Shown here: positions 1 to 7,224 of the stretch, piece by piece
How the letters are laid out: the number at the start of each line of letters is the position of its first letter
How positions within the stretch are numbered: the stretch's first letter is position 1
Assembly: GCA_003545625.1 (NCBI GenBank)
Contig: DODH01000254.1
Coordinates: 13,459 to 22,392 of the forward strand
Direction of reading: 5' to 3'
Length of the DNA stretch: 8,934 nucleotides
From: Nitrospina sp.
GTDB lineage: Bacteria; Nitrospinota; Nitrospinia; Nitrospinales; VA-1
Position numbers and translations under genes: made by a program
Notes under the pieces: model-generated
Databases searched by the model: none
Seen by the model: the letters and a program-made list of their open reading frames with translations, nothing else
What the model was told of the DNA's origin: nothing

Positions 1-846
1 TTTTTCGACCATAAAAGGATGGGTTCCCATTACTTTCGCGATCTGACCTGATGGCAAGTTTTTTTGCTGGTAATGTTTTACTTCCCAGATCATTCGAAGT
101 TGCCAGGCGATGGTACCCAGGATTTTTATGGGTTCTTCCCCGTGGTCGATTTGGTTGTTGAGTAGGCGGAGAGCTTTTTCCGGATTTTTTGTTTTCAATG
201 CATCGGTGAGGGCAAAAACATTTTCCAACTTGCTTTCTCCCACCACTTCTGCGACATCCCGTTCTGAAACGGATTTATTTTTTCCCGCATAGAGGAGAGT
301 TTTTTCCAATTCTTTCGCCAGGATTCCCGGCCGGGGTCCCACCCTGTTTATCAGAAAACGTGCCGCATCAGAGGATAGCGAATAACCTGCCTCCTCAGCC
401 CGTTTACGGAGCCAGTGTTCATTTTCTTTGGGAGCTTCGCAGGCGACTGCGGTTTTCAGTTTTGTTAGCGTTTTAAATAATTTTCTTTTGCGGTCCACCT
501 TGTCGGCGGTAACGACTACACAGGCTTCAGGAATGGGGGACTGTGCGTAGTCGATGAGGGTTTGGGCATCTTGGTCCTGCGGGACGGCCTCGTGCAGATT
601 ACGTACCACTACCAGTTTTGTTCCACCCACGAAAGAGAGGGTTCTGGCGGATCCCAGCCAGTGGCTCACCGTACTTTCCCGGGCATCGAAGGTTTCCAGG
701 TTAAAGTCCCGATTATCTTCGGTGATCCATTTTTTGATCAGAGCCTGGATGACTTCGGTTTGGTAAAAGGTTTCCGGGCCATAGAGAAAATAGAAAGCTT
801 CCGTTTGCCCTTGGGAAATTTCTAGGATTAAATTGTCAGGGGTCAC
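1..846 (-). CDS. holA: DNA polymerase III delta subunit (HolA), C-terminus cut by window edge
   Basis: This is the clamp-loader delta subunit, which opens the beta sliding clamp during replication. The frame stays open for 282 codons from a GTG at 846 to the first base of the window. Visible family traits are the N-terminal YFLYGPETF segment (residues about 19-27), the VVVTADKVDRK strand (about 110-120) of the AAA+-like domain, the FALTDAL helix (211-217), ILGTIAWQLRMI (242-253) and a THPFMVEK segment (275-282) typical of the collar domain. E. coli delta is about 343 residues, so roughly 50-60 residues lie outside the window. GTG is chosen because an in-frame TGA lies a few codons upstream and no ATG or TTG comes between. 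There is no Shine-Dalgarno before it, and it starts 14 bases after the lptE stop, so translational coupling is likely. The assignment rests on motifs and on the common leuS-lptE-holA neighbourhood. Confidence 0.9.
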   Translation of the reverse strand, partial: MTPDNLILEISQGQTEAFYFLYGPETFYQTEVIQALIKKWITEDNRDFNLETFDARESTVSHWLGSARTLSFVGGTKLVVVRNLHEAVPQDQDAQTLIDYAQSPIPEACVVVTADKVDRKRKLFKTLTKLKTAVACEAPKENEHWLRKRAEEAGYSLSSDAARFLINRVGPRPGILAKELEKTLLYAGKNKSVSERDVAEVVGESKLENVFALTDALKTKNPEKALRLLNNQIDHGEEPIKILGTIAWQLRMIWEVKHYQQKNLPSGQIAKVMGTHPFMVEK

Positions 847-860
847 GGTTTTTAAAAGAA

Positions 861-1385
861 TTAAAACTGATCAATGAGCAGGCTCACCAAGCGGTTGCCC
901 AGTTCTTTGTAGGCTTCTTCCAGAGCAGCAAGCCGGGCCGATTCTGTATCGACAATATCAGAAGTAGCTCTGTAGTCCCATTTGGTTGTGAATTTGTTTT
1001 TTATATAGGGTTTGTCATTAATCTTGTCGATCACTTCAACCTCCACGCCCAGCTTTACAATATAATCCGAGGCAAAATCGCTGGAGGTGAAGGAGACGGC
1101 CCTCAAATCATAATAAAAAAGGCTGCCCTTCATCACCATGTCGGAGTTACCTTTCCGGACAATTTTGAGCCTTCCATCTGTAATGAAGGAATTAATAATG
1201 GCACTTGTCAATTCCCGGTGAATTTCCGGTTCCGAAGAACTATTGGCAAACAGAGGTATGAAGAGGGTTTTTAAATGCGAAGGCAGGGAAGAACCGGTTC
1301 CCACCAAGTGATACCCGCATCCATTAAGGAGCAGGGCGATGCCAAACAGTATCCAGAATTTAAAAGGAAGCCGGACTTGTTTCAT
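861..1385 (-). CDS. lptE: LPS-assembly lipoprotein LptE
   Basis: LptE is the outer-membrane lipoprotein that plugs the LptD barrel and helps insert lipopolysaccharide into the outer leaflet. The 174-residue product begins MKQVRLPFK, a basic n-region. A hydrophobic stretch (about residues 10-20) and a lipobox ending L-N-G-C follow, with Cys23 the predicted lipidated residue and Gly at +2, compatible with outer-membrane sorting. Directly after the Cys comes GYHL, a hallmark of the family, then an I-P-L-F-A-N strand and an alpha/beta body ending LVSLLIDQF. Asn at -2 of the lipobox is slightly unusual. The frame is open further upstream, but the ATG at 1385 places the signal peptide correctly and overlaps the leuS stop as ATGA, pointing to translational coupling. 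The length matches the family. The next gene downstream is holA. Confidence 0.9.
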   Translation of the reverse strand: MKQVRLPFKFWILFGIALLLNGCGYHLVGTGSSLPSHLKTLFIPLFANSSSEPEIHRELTSAIINSFITDGRLKIVRKGNSDMVMKGSLFYYDLRAVSFTSSDFASDYIVKLGVEVEVIDKINDKPYIKNKFTTKWDYRATSDIVDTESARLAALEEAYKELGNRLVSLLIDQF

Positions 1386-3874
1386 TGGACAACGATGTTT
1401 ACAAGTTTTTTGGGAATGACGATAACCTTTTTGACCTCTTTGCCCTGGGTCCATTCCTTGATTTTCAGATCTTCAAGGGATCGGGTTTTTAAATCGTCAT
1501 CGCTGATACCAGACTCGACAGAAATTTTCTGTCTCACTTTACCATTGACCTGGAGGACGATCAAGATTTCATCCGTTTGTGTCAGGGACTCTATGTATTG
1601 TGGCCAAGCTGTCTGATCCAGGGTTTTAGAAAGCCCCATCAGCGATCCTAATTCTTCTGCAATGTGTGGAGCGAAAGGCGACAGTGTCAGGACCAAGGTT
1701 TCCAGAGCTTCCCGCACGGCCATGCGTGACGTTTCATCCTGGTTGTTTTTGTTCCCCCACCATTCTTTGAAGCTGAAAAGGTGGTTGACCAGTTCCATAA
1801 TCGCTGATATCGCGGTATTGAACTGCATTCTTGTTGCAATATCATCCGTCACTCGTCTTATGGTGATATGGGTCATTCGCCGAAGAGCTTTTATTTCGGG
1901 AACGGGGGTGGTAAAAGATTCTCCCGGCAATGTCACGGTTTTGATTTCTTCGGCAAATTCGCCGAAAATGCGCCACACTCTTTTTAAAAAACGTGAGCAT
2001 CCTTCCACACCCTGATCACTCCATTCCAGATCTTTCACCGGCGGGGCGGCAAACAGGATAAATAGCCTTGCGGTGTCGGCACCGTAGGCGCTGATGATTT
2101 CGTCCGGGTCCACGACATTGCCTTTGGACTTGGACATTTTAGCTCCGTCCTTGATGACCATACCCTGTGCCAGCAGATGGGCAAAAGGTTCCGGGGCCTG
2201 TGTCAGCCCAAGATCGTTCAACACCAGGTTGAAGAACCGGGAATAAAGGAGATGCAAAATGGCGTGCTCAATGCCACCGACATATTGGTCAATCGGCATC
2301 CAGTAAGAGCCATTCTCCTTGCTGAAAGGAGCTTGCTCCAATCGGGGTGAGGTGTAGCGGTAAAAATACCAGGAAGAGCAAACAAAAGTATCCAGCGTGT
2401 CTGTATCGCGGCGGGCATCAGCCCCGCATTTCGGACAGGAAGTTTTGTGGAAGGATTCCAGACTATGCAAAGGGGACTGCCCATTTTCTCCTAATTGTGC
2501 GTCAAGGGGCAACTCGACTGGCAGTTGGTCTTCAGGAACTGGCACGATTCCGCAGTCAGAACAATGGATCACGGGAATAGGCGTCCCCCAGTAGCGTTGC
2601 CGGGAAACTCCCCAATCGCGAAGCCGGTAATTGATCGTGGCTTTTCCGATACCTTCTTTTTCCAGAAATTCGCAAACCGTTCTGCGCGCTTCCTGGCCGA
2701 CCAAGCCATCGAAGGAACCGGAATCCACCATAGTGCCATCGGCGGTGAACGCCTCCACCATAGTATCTGCATCCAGCTCACCGGTTTTAGGTTGAATGAC
2801 TACCCGGACGGGCAAATGATATTGCCGGGCAAAATCCAAATCCCTCTGGTCGTGAGCAGGAACGGACATGATTGCGCCGGTGCCGTAACCCATGAGAACG
2901 AAATTGGCTGTCCACACAGGAATGGATTCTCCCGTTAAGGGGTTCACGGCATAAGCTCCGGTAAACACGCCTTCCTTTTCACAGGCTCGGGCGATGGTGT
3001 CCTGTTTTTTTACTTTTTGCACGAAAGCTGCAATGGCTTTTTCCTGTTCGGTGCCGCGTGATAATTTTTCGGTGAGCGGGTGCTCGGGAGCCAGCACCAT
3101 GAACATGGCTCCATACAAGGTGTCGGGACGGGTAGTGAATATTTTTATTACCTCGTCACTCTGCACAATTTTAAAATCCACTTCCGCGCCGAAACTTTTT
3201 CCGATCCAGTTTGTCTGCATAGTCAGCACCTGTTCCGGCCATTTGCCGGAAAGGCTTTTGCACCCTTCCAGGAGGCGGTCCGCATAGTCGGTAATTTTGA
3301 AGAACCAACCTTCCTGCTGTTTTTGCAGGACCTCGTTATCGCAGCGCCAGCAACAGCCGTCCACAACCTGTTCGTTGGCGAGTACCGTGTTGCAGTCTTC
3401 GCACCAATTGATGGTGGAGTTTTTTCGGTAAGCGAGGCCTTTTTCCAGTAACTTTAGAAAAAGCCATTGGTTCCATTTATAATAGCCGGGATGGCAGGTG
3501 GCGATCTCTCGGTCCCAGTCGTAGCTGAGCCCTAAAGCCTTAATCTGTTTTCGCATGGTGCGGATGTTTTCAAATGTCCATTGGGCGGGGTGGCTTTTGT
3601 TTTTTATGGCGGCGTTCTCTGCCGGCATTCCAAAAGCGTCCCACCCCAAAGGATGGAGGACGTTATAACCTTGCATGCGTTTGAACCGGGCCAACGTGTC
3701 GCCGATCGTGTAGTTGCGTACATGGCCCATGTGGATTCTTCCGGAAGGATAGGGAAACATCTCCAATAAATAGTACTTCTTTTTGGCAGAATCTACTTCG
3801 ACTTTAAATGTTTTATGTTCTTCCCAGTAAGCCTGCCATTTGGCTTCGATGGAATTGGGGTCATAGGGGATCAT
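1382..3874 (-). CDS. leuS: Leucyl-tRNA synthetase
   Basis: This class I synthetase (830 residues, bacterial size) charges tRNA-Leu with leucine in the cytoplasm. The HIGH-type signature is HMGH at 48-51 within PYPSGRIHMGH, and the KMSKS loop is intact at 579-583. A CP1 editing domain lies at about 225-415 with TTRPDT (247-252) and GYGTGAIMSVPAHDQRD (329-345); this includes the Asp at 345 that corresponds to the universal editing Asp of bacterial LeuRS. Two Cys4 clusters could bind zinc: C158/C161/C175/C178 and C438/C441/C480/C483. The C-terminal domain ends with the typical VNGKVRQK and KVIVIPKKLVNIVV segments. All key residues look intact, so the enzyme should be active and able to proofread. 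The ATG at 3874 is the natural start, giving MIPYDPNSIEAKWQ; no clear ribosome-binding site precedes it. It is the first gene of leuS-lptE-holA. Confidence 0.98.
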   Translation of the reverse strand: MIPYDPNSIEAKWQAYWEEHKTFKVEVDSAKKKYYLLEMFPYPSGRIHMGHVRNYTIGDTLARFKRMQGYNVLHPLGWDAFGMPAENAAIKNKSHPAQWTFENIRTMRKQIKALGLSYDWDREIATCHPGYYKWNQWLFLKLLEKGLAYRKNSTINWCEDCNTVLANEQVVDGCCWRCDNEVLQKQQEGWFFKITDYADRLLEGCKSLSGKWPEQVLTMQTNWIGKSFGAEVDFKIVQSDEVIKIFTTRPDTLYGAMFMVLAPEHPLTEKLSRGTEQEKAIAAFVQKVKKQDTIARACEKEGVFTGAYAVNPLTGESIPVWTANFVLMGYGTGAIMSVPAHDQRDLDFARQYHLPVRVVIQPKTGELDADTMVEAFTADGTMVDSGSFDGLVGQEARRTVCEFLEKEGIGKATINYRLRDWGVSRQRYWGTPIPVIHCSDCGIVPVPEDQLPVELPLDAQLGENGQSPLHSLESFHKTSCPKCGADARRDTDTLDTFVCSSWYFYRYTSPRLEQAPFSKENGSYWMPIDQYVGGIEHAILHLLYSRFFNLVLNDLGLTQAPEPFAHLLAQGMVIKDGAKMSKSKGNVVDPDEIISAYGADTARLFILFAAPPVKDLEWSDQGVEGCSRFLKRVWRIFGEFAEEIKTVTLPGESFTTPVPEIKALRRMTHITIRRVTDDIATRMQFNTAISAIMELVNHLFSFKEWWGNKNNQDETSRMAVREALETLVLTLSPFAPHIAEELGSLMGLSKTLDQTAWPQYIESLTQTDEILIVLQVNGKVRQKISVESGISDDDLKTRSLEDLKIKEWTQGKEVKKVIVIPKKLVNIVVQ

Positions 3875-3958
3875 AAGTCTGGATATCCGGGGTCAAACGT
3901 TGGCGTGACGCATTAAAGAAGGTGAATTTTATCACATTCCTCACATATTGAAACCATC
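3875..3958. promoter_or_regulatory. Divergent promoter region between leuS and the symporter gene
   Basis: These 84 bases separate two divergently transcribed genes, so they must hold the promoters for both leuS (minus) and the symporter (plus). The leftmost part (3875-3910) is GC-richer; 3911-3958 is AT-rich. I could not pick out a convincing -35/-10 pair for either direction. A TGTGATAAAAT string on the minus strand (complement of 3928-3938) is the best -10-like element for leuS, without a good -35. Neither gene has a Shine-Dalgarno motif at the usual distance. Confidence 0.55.
3921..3936. promoter_or_regulatory. Candidate CRP/FNR-family binding site (GGTGA-N6-TCACA)
   Basis: The sequence reads GGTGA-ATTTTA-TCACA, matching nine of ten defined positions of the TGTGA-N6-TCACA consensus bound by CRP-type regulators; the flanking ATT also fits. 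It lies 22 bases before the symporter ATG and about 47 bases before the leuS ATG. A second TCACAT half-site follows at 3941-3946, nine bases after the TCACAT at 3932-3937. Being so close to the symporter start, it would sit near or downstream of that promoter and could act as a repressor site there, or as an activator site for leuS. Seen: the palindrome. Inferred: the regulator family and the direction of effect. No CRP/FNR gene lies in the window. Confidence 0.4.
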
Positions 3959-5377
3959 ATGACAGAACTTTCCGGAACCATTGCTGTTGTATTCATCCTG
4001 TATGTGCTGGCCATGCTGGGCATTGGTGTGTGGACTTCGCGCGTGACCCGTTCCCCGCTGGATTTTTTTCTTGCTGACCGGTCGTTGAAGGCCTGGGTGA
4101 CGGCTATTTCTTCTACTGCCAGTTCAGAGAGTGCCTGGGCCGTGCTGGGAACAGTGGGTCTGGCTTATAAGGATGGTTTATCGGCCATATGGTTTCTGCC
4201 CGGTTGCCTGTTGGGCTATCTCATCAATTGGTTGTTCCTTGCCGAGAAACTGCGTAAGCATTCAGAAGAGCATCACGCCATCACCCTTCCCGATTATTTT
4301 GAAAACTATTTTGATGACAAGACTCATATCCTGCGCATGATTTCGGTCGTTATCATTTTTTCCTGCATGATGGCTTATGTGGCGGCACAGTTTACTGCTA
4401 TCGGAAAAACCTTCGATGCTATTTTTGGCATTCCTCATGTCCTTAGCATTTCCGTAGGCGGGGCAATTGTACTCATTTATACCATGATGGGCGGAGTGCG
4501 GGCGGTGGCCTGGACCGATTTTGCGCAAGGTATCATTATGGTATTAGGGCTGGTCATTCTTTCGCTGGTGGCGTTGTCCAGTCTTGGAGGTTTTTCCGGG
4601 ATGTGGGTGGAAGTGGGAAAAGTTTCTCCTGATACCCTGACATGGATGGGAGGAAAATCTGCCTCGGCATTTTTCGGTTCCATGGTGGGCCTTTTAGGCA
4701 TCGGGCTTGGCTACCCCGGTCAACCGCATGTCATCACCCGGTACATGGCGGCGAAAAATACCGAGGCCATCAAAAAAGGCACCTGGATCGCTTTGGGCTG
4801 GGGGTTGGCGGTTTATTCTTCATCCATTCTGTTGGGAATATGTGGGCAGGCTCTTTTCCCGGGATTGGAAGACCCGGAACATCTGTTTCCCAAAGCGGCA
4901 GAGCAATTGTTACCCACCCTGTTGACGGCGGTAGTCTTGACTGGAGTTTTGGCTGCCATCATGTCCACGGTATCGGCGCAGATTCTGGTAGCCGCTTCGA
5001 CGGTAGCGCATGATGTTTATTCCAAAATGCTCAAGAAATCCCTTTCGCATGAAAAAATCCTTTTGGTCAGCCGGGCAACGATTCTGCTATTGGGGATAGG
5101 GGCCATGCTTATTGCGCTGGGTGAAACACGGGTCATCTTCTGGTTCGTGCTGTTTGCCTGGTCGGGACTGGGAGCAAGTTTTGGCCCGCTCATTCTATTC
5201 AGCCTGTACTCGAAAAACATCACCCGGCAGGGAGCCATAGCGGGAATGCTGACCGGATTTTTAACAACCCTCATCTGGAAAGCCACCGGCCTTTCGGAAT
5301 CGGTCATCTATGAACTGGTTCCGGCTTTTCTTTTTGCGACTCTGGCGATTTATTTTGTGAGCAAAGTAACCCGGTAA
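3959..5377 (+). CDS. Sodium:solute symporter, PutP-like (SSS family)
   Basis: This 472-residue inner-membrane protein has about 12-13 hydrophobic segments, as expected for the SSS family (LeuT fold). It resembles E. coli PutP, the Na+/proline symporter, through most of its length. Matching pieces are FFLADRSLKAWVTA (36-49), HAITLPDYF (106-114), VAWTDFAQG (183-191), LGYPGQPHVITRYMAA (250-265), LAAIMSTVSAQ (331-341) and GLGASFGPLILFS (403-415). Ser336/Thr337 correspond to the Na+-binding Ser340/Thr341 of PutP. PutP's Na+-site loop ASDMSGW is replaced by ASSESAW (54-60), so the essential Asp55 of PutP is Ser56 here. Substrate is therefore uncertain: proline, another amino acid or another small solute is possible, and I withhold the name putP. 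The ATG at 3959 has no clear ribosome-binding site. It is a single-gene unit converging on the receiver gene. Confidence 0.88.
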   Translation: MTELSGTIAVVFILYVLAMLGIGVWTSRVTRSPLDFFLADRSLKAWVTAISSTASSESAWAVLGTVGLAYKDGLSAIWFLPGCLLGYLINWLFLAEKLRKHSEEHHAITLPDYFENYFDDKTHILRMISVVIIFSCMMAYVAAQFTAIGKTFDAIFGIPHVLSISVGGAIVLIYTMMGGVRAVAWTDFAQGIIMVLGLVILSLVALSSLGGFSGMWVEVGKVSPDTLTWMGGKSASAFFGSMVGLLGIGLGYPGQPHVITRYMAAKNTEAIKKGTWIALGWGLAVYSSSILLGICGQALFPGLEDPEHLFPKAAEQLLPTLLTAVVLTGVLAAIMSTVSAQILVAASTVAHDVYSKMLKKSLSHEKILLVSRATILLLGIGAMLIALGETRVIFWFVLFAWSGLGASFGPLILFSLYSKNITRQGAIAGMLTGFLTTLIWKATGLSESVIYELVPAFLFATLAIYFVSKVTR

Positions 5378-5405
5378 GGAAAGAAAAGAATCTTTCTGAC
5401 AGGTT

Positions 5406-5804
5406 TTAAGTTAGATACTGATTTACTTTTTTTAAAAAGGAGGCGATTTGAATGGGTTTGGAAATATAATCAGTGAACCCTGCCGACAACCCTTTTTTGA
5501 TATCCGATTCCATGCTGTTGGCACTCAGCGCGATAACAGGAACCGAATCGAGGAGCGGGTACTTCCTGATAATTTTTAAAGCTTCATAACCGCTCATACC
5601 CGGCAATTCAAGATCCATTAAAATCAAATCAGGTTTGTGAGCTTTGGCCAATTCGATGCCCAATCTTGCATCAGGAGCCTGTAAAAGTTTTAGGTTGTGG
5701 CGGAACAAAATGGACGCGACCAACTCCATATTCGAGTGGTTATCTTCGATGTAAAGAACTTTAAAACCATTTTCCTCGATTTTGGAACCGGTTAACTCCT
5801 CCAT
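5406..5804 (-). CDS. Stand-alone response-regulator receiver protein (CheY-like)
   Basis: The 132-residue product is one receiver domain with a 13-residue N-terminal tail and no output domain. The acidic pair is Glu20-Asp21 in VLYIEDN, the phospho-acceptor is Asp64 in LILMDLELPGMSG, the switch Ser is Ser94 in IALSA, and the conserved Lys is Lys116 in YISKPI. All phosphorylation residues are present, so it should be functional. The YIEDNHSN opening resembles receivers attached to hybrid histidine kinases more than chemotaxis CheY, but that is only a resemblance. It may act through protein-protein contact or as a phosphorelay intermediate. No kinase or output partner is encoded in the window. 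The ATG at 5804 is the only plausible start before an in-frame TAA at about 5907-5909; an AAGAG directly abuts it, too close for a normal ribosome-binding site. The gene converges on the symporter with 28 bases between the stops. Confidence 0.93.
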   Translation of the reverse strand: MEELTGSKIEENGFKVLYIEDNHSNMELVASILFRHNLKLLQAPDARLGIELAKAHKPDLILMDLELPGMSGYEALKIIRKYPLLDSVPVIALSANSMESDIKKGLSAGFTDYISKPIQIASFLKKVNQYLT

Positions 5805-5940
5805 CTCTTGATTTTCGTCAAAAATGGCAGAAATTATGCTTTTTGGATATTTATATAGTCTAAGGCTTTTTTTAAGGGAGGCAATATATTTTAGCAGGTT
5901 AAGGGATTAAATCTTCGGTGTCAGGAGGGGGTAAAATAGT
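5805..5940 (-). promoter_or_regulatory. Spacer between waaA paralogue and receiver gene, with AT-rich promoter-like stretch
   Basis: This 136-base AT-rich gap contains no credible gene. On the minus strand it holds a TATATAAATA stretch (complement of 5848-5857), about 45-55 bases before the receiver ATG, the best -10 candidate for that gene; a matching -35 is not clear. I see no stem followed by a T-run that would serve as a rho-independent terminator for the waaA genes upstream, so read-through into the receiver gene is possible. Confidence 0.3.
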
Positions 5941-7224
5941 TTAGTCAGGTTTGGCGATGCTCAAACATTGGGTGATGATGTCTGCCATTTTTCTTGCGGC
6001 ACCCTGTTGTTGGGTGATGAAGATTTTTGCTTTTTCGCTAATTTCGAGGCGATGGGAAGGATTTTTCAAAAGTGTATGGACTTTTTGTTCCAGTTCTTCC
6101 GGGTTTGCCACCTGAAAGACCAGTCCTTGGTTGTGGGCTATTTCTGCGACATGGCGGATGTTCTCAATATAAGGGCCATGCAACACAGGCAGGCCATAAG
6201 ACAAAGGTTCTATCAGGCTATGGCCCCCACCCGGTCGGATCAGGCTTCTGCCTACAAACGCTACTTGTCCTAGCGAATATACTTCTGCCAGTTCACCCAT
6301 CGTATCGAGCAGGATGACTGAAGCAGATTCCGCATGCCCCAGAGACGACCGGCTGGTGAAAGAAAAGTTTTCCTTTTTAAGCAGAGCAGTTACTTCTTCC
6401 ACCCGCTCCATTCTTCGTGGCGCGAGAATCAAAATCAGATTGGGATGTTTCACCATCAACTGCCGGTGCGCGTTCAGGATGATTTCTTCCTCACCGGCAT
6501 GAGTGCTTCCTGCTATCCATACCGGTGTGTTTGCCTGCAATTTAAATGTTTGCCGGAGCCGTTCTTTTTCCTCATCGGTCATCGGTTGCAGCGCGTCATA
6601 TTTTGAGTCGCCAACCACTTCAATATTTTCTCGGCTCACACCCAGAGCCAAAGCGGCTTTTTCCCCATTGGTGTTTTGCATATAGAGCCGGTGGAATTTT
6701 TGGAAAGTTTCCTTGAAAAGGGAGCCAGCTAGAAGATAGCGCCGGGCCGCGCGTTCCGAGATACGGCCATTGAATAAAAGAGCCGGCGCGTTTTTTTTAT
6801 GCAGTAGATCAATCAAGCCAGGCCAGAATCCGGTATCGGTGACAACATAAAGGTCCGGGTTGATCCGGCACAAGGCCAGTTGGGTGAACGGCAGGCAGTC
6901 CAGCGGATGGAAAAACACGCTGTCGATGAAATCAAGTTTGTGCGCTGTTTCATACCCGGAATCGGTGGTGACGGAGAGCGCGATATACAGGTCGGGATTT
7001 TGCCCACGCAATAGTTTGAGAACCGGTGCGGCGGCGATCACTTCCCCCATCGAAAGGGCATGCAACCAGAGAGTTTTTTCGCTCTGTCTGGTTTTAGCAG
7101 GAACCCAGCCAAAATGATGCGCCAACCCTTTCCACTTATGTTTGGAGAACAAGGCTGAAAGTGAAAACAAAGGGACCAGCAGGACTGCCAGAAAAAGGGA
7201 TAGAAGGTGATAGAGAAAAATCAT
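5941..7224 (-). CDS. Second, divergent Kdo transferase-like protein (GT30/WaaA paralogue)
   Basis: This 427-residue protein belongs to the GT30 family of CMP-Kdo:lipid A transferases, which work on the cytoplasmic face of the inner membrane. It has an N-terminal hydrophobic anchor (about 2-24), the acceptor-side loop ALSMGEV (56-62, with Glu61 as probable catalytic base), FNGRISE (151-157), GSTHAGEE (239-246), LAPRRMERVEE (268-277, with one residue between) and LDTMGELAEVY (306-316). Several consensus motifs are altered. The E-T-E-L-W-P motif reads D-T-G-F-W-P (130-135), and the GGSL...GGHNPLE region reads GRSL...GGGHSLIE (325-339). It is probably a Kdo transferase adding a later Kdo, or a relative with a changed donor or acceptor. 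The ATG at 7224 shares its A with the stop of the upstream waaA gene (TGATG); a TTG one codon earlier is possible but less likely. Confidence 0.85.
   Translation of the reverse strand: MIFLYHLLSLFLAVLLVPLFSLSALFSKHKWKGLAHHFGWVPAKTRQSEKTLWLHALSMGEVIAAAPVLKLLRGQNPDLYIALSVTTDSGYETAHKLDFIDSVFFHPLDCLPFTQLALCRINPDLYVVTDTGFWPGLIDLLHKKNAPALLFNGRISERAARRYLLAGSLFKETFQKFHRLYMQNTNGEKAALALGVSRENIEVVGDSKYDALQPMTDEEKERLRQTFKLQANTPVWIAGSTHAGEEEIILNAHRQLMVKHPNLILILAPRRMERVEEVTALLKKENFSFTSRSSLGHAESASVILLDTMGELAEVYSLGQVAFVGRSLIRPGGGHSLIEPLSYGLPVLHGPYIENIRHVAEIAHNQGLVFQVANPEELEQKVHTLLKNPSHRLEISEKAKIFITQQQGAARKMADIITQCLSIAKPD

Noticed and set aside
554..825. Plus-strand open frames opposite holA
   Set aside because: They are antisense to a clearly recognisable HolA protein, carry no known motif and have low-complexity composition typical of shadow frames.
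1386..1454. A 23-residue upstream extension of the lptE frame
   Set aside because: It lies inside leuS, has no signal-peptide character and would bury the lipoprotein signal; the ATG at 1385 gives a proper n-region, hydrophobic core and lipobox.
5379..5396. GAAAGA-AAAGAA-TCTTTC stem between the convergent symporter and receiver stops, a possible bidirectional terminator
   Set aside because: Only six pairs, two of them G-C, and no clean T-run follows on either strand, so it is too weak to call a terminator.
5861..5880. Repeated CCTTA and A-run on the minus strand as a terminator after the waaA pair
   Set aside because: The CCTTA copies are direct, not inverted, so no hairpin forms before the A/T-run.
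5805..5906. In-frame upstream extension of the receiver protein, open back to the TAA near 5907-5909
   Set aside because: It has no ATG, GTG or TTG; only CTG or ATT/ATA codons are available, and the receiver domain is complete from the ATG at 5804.
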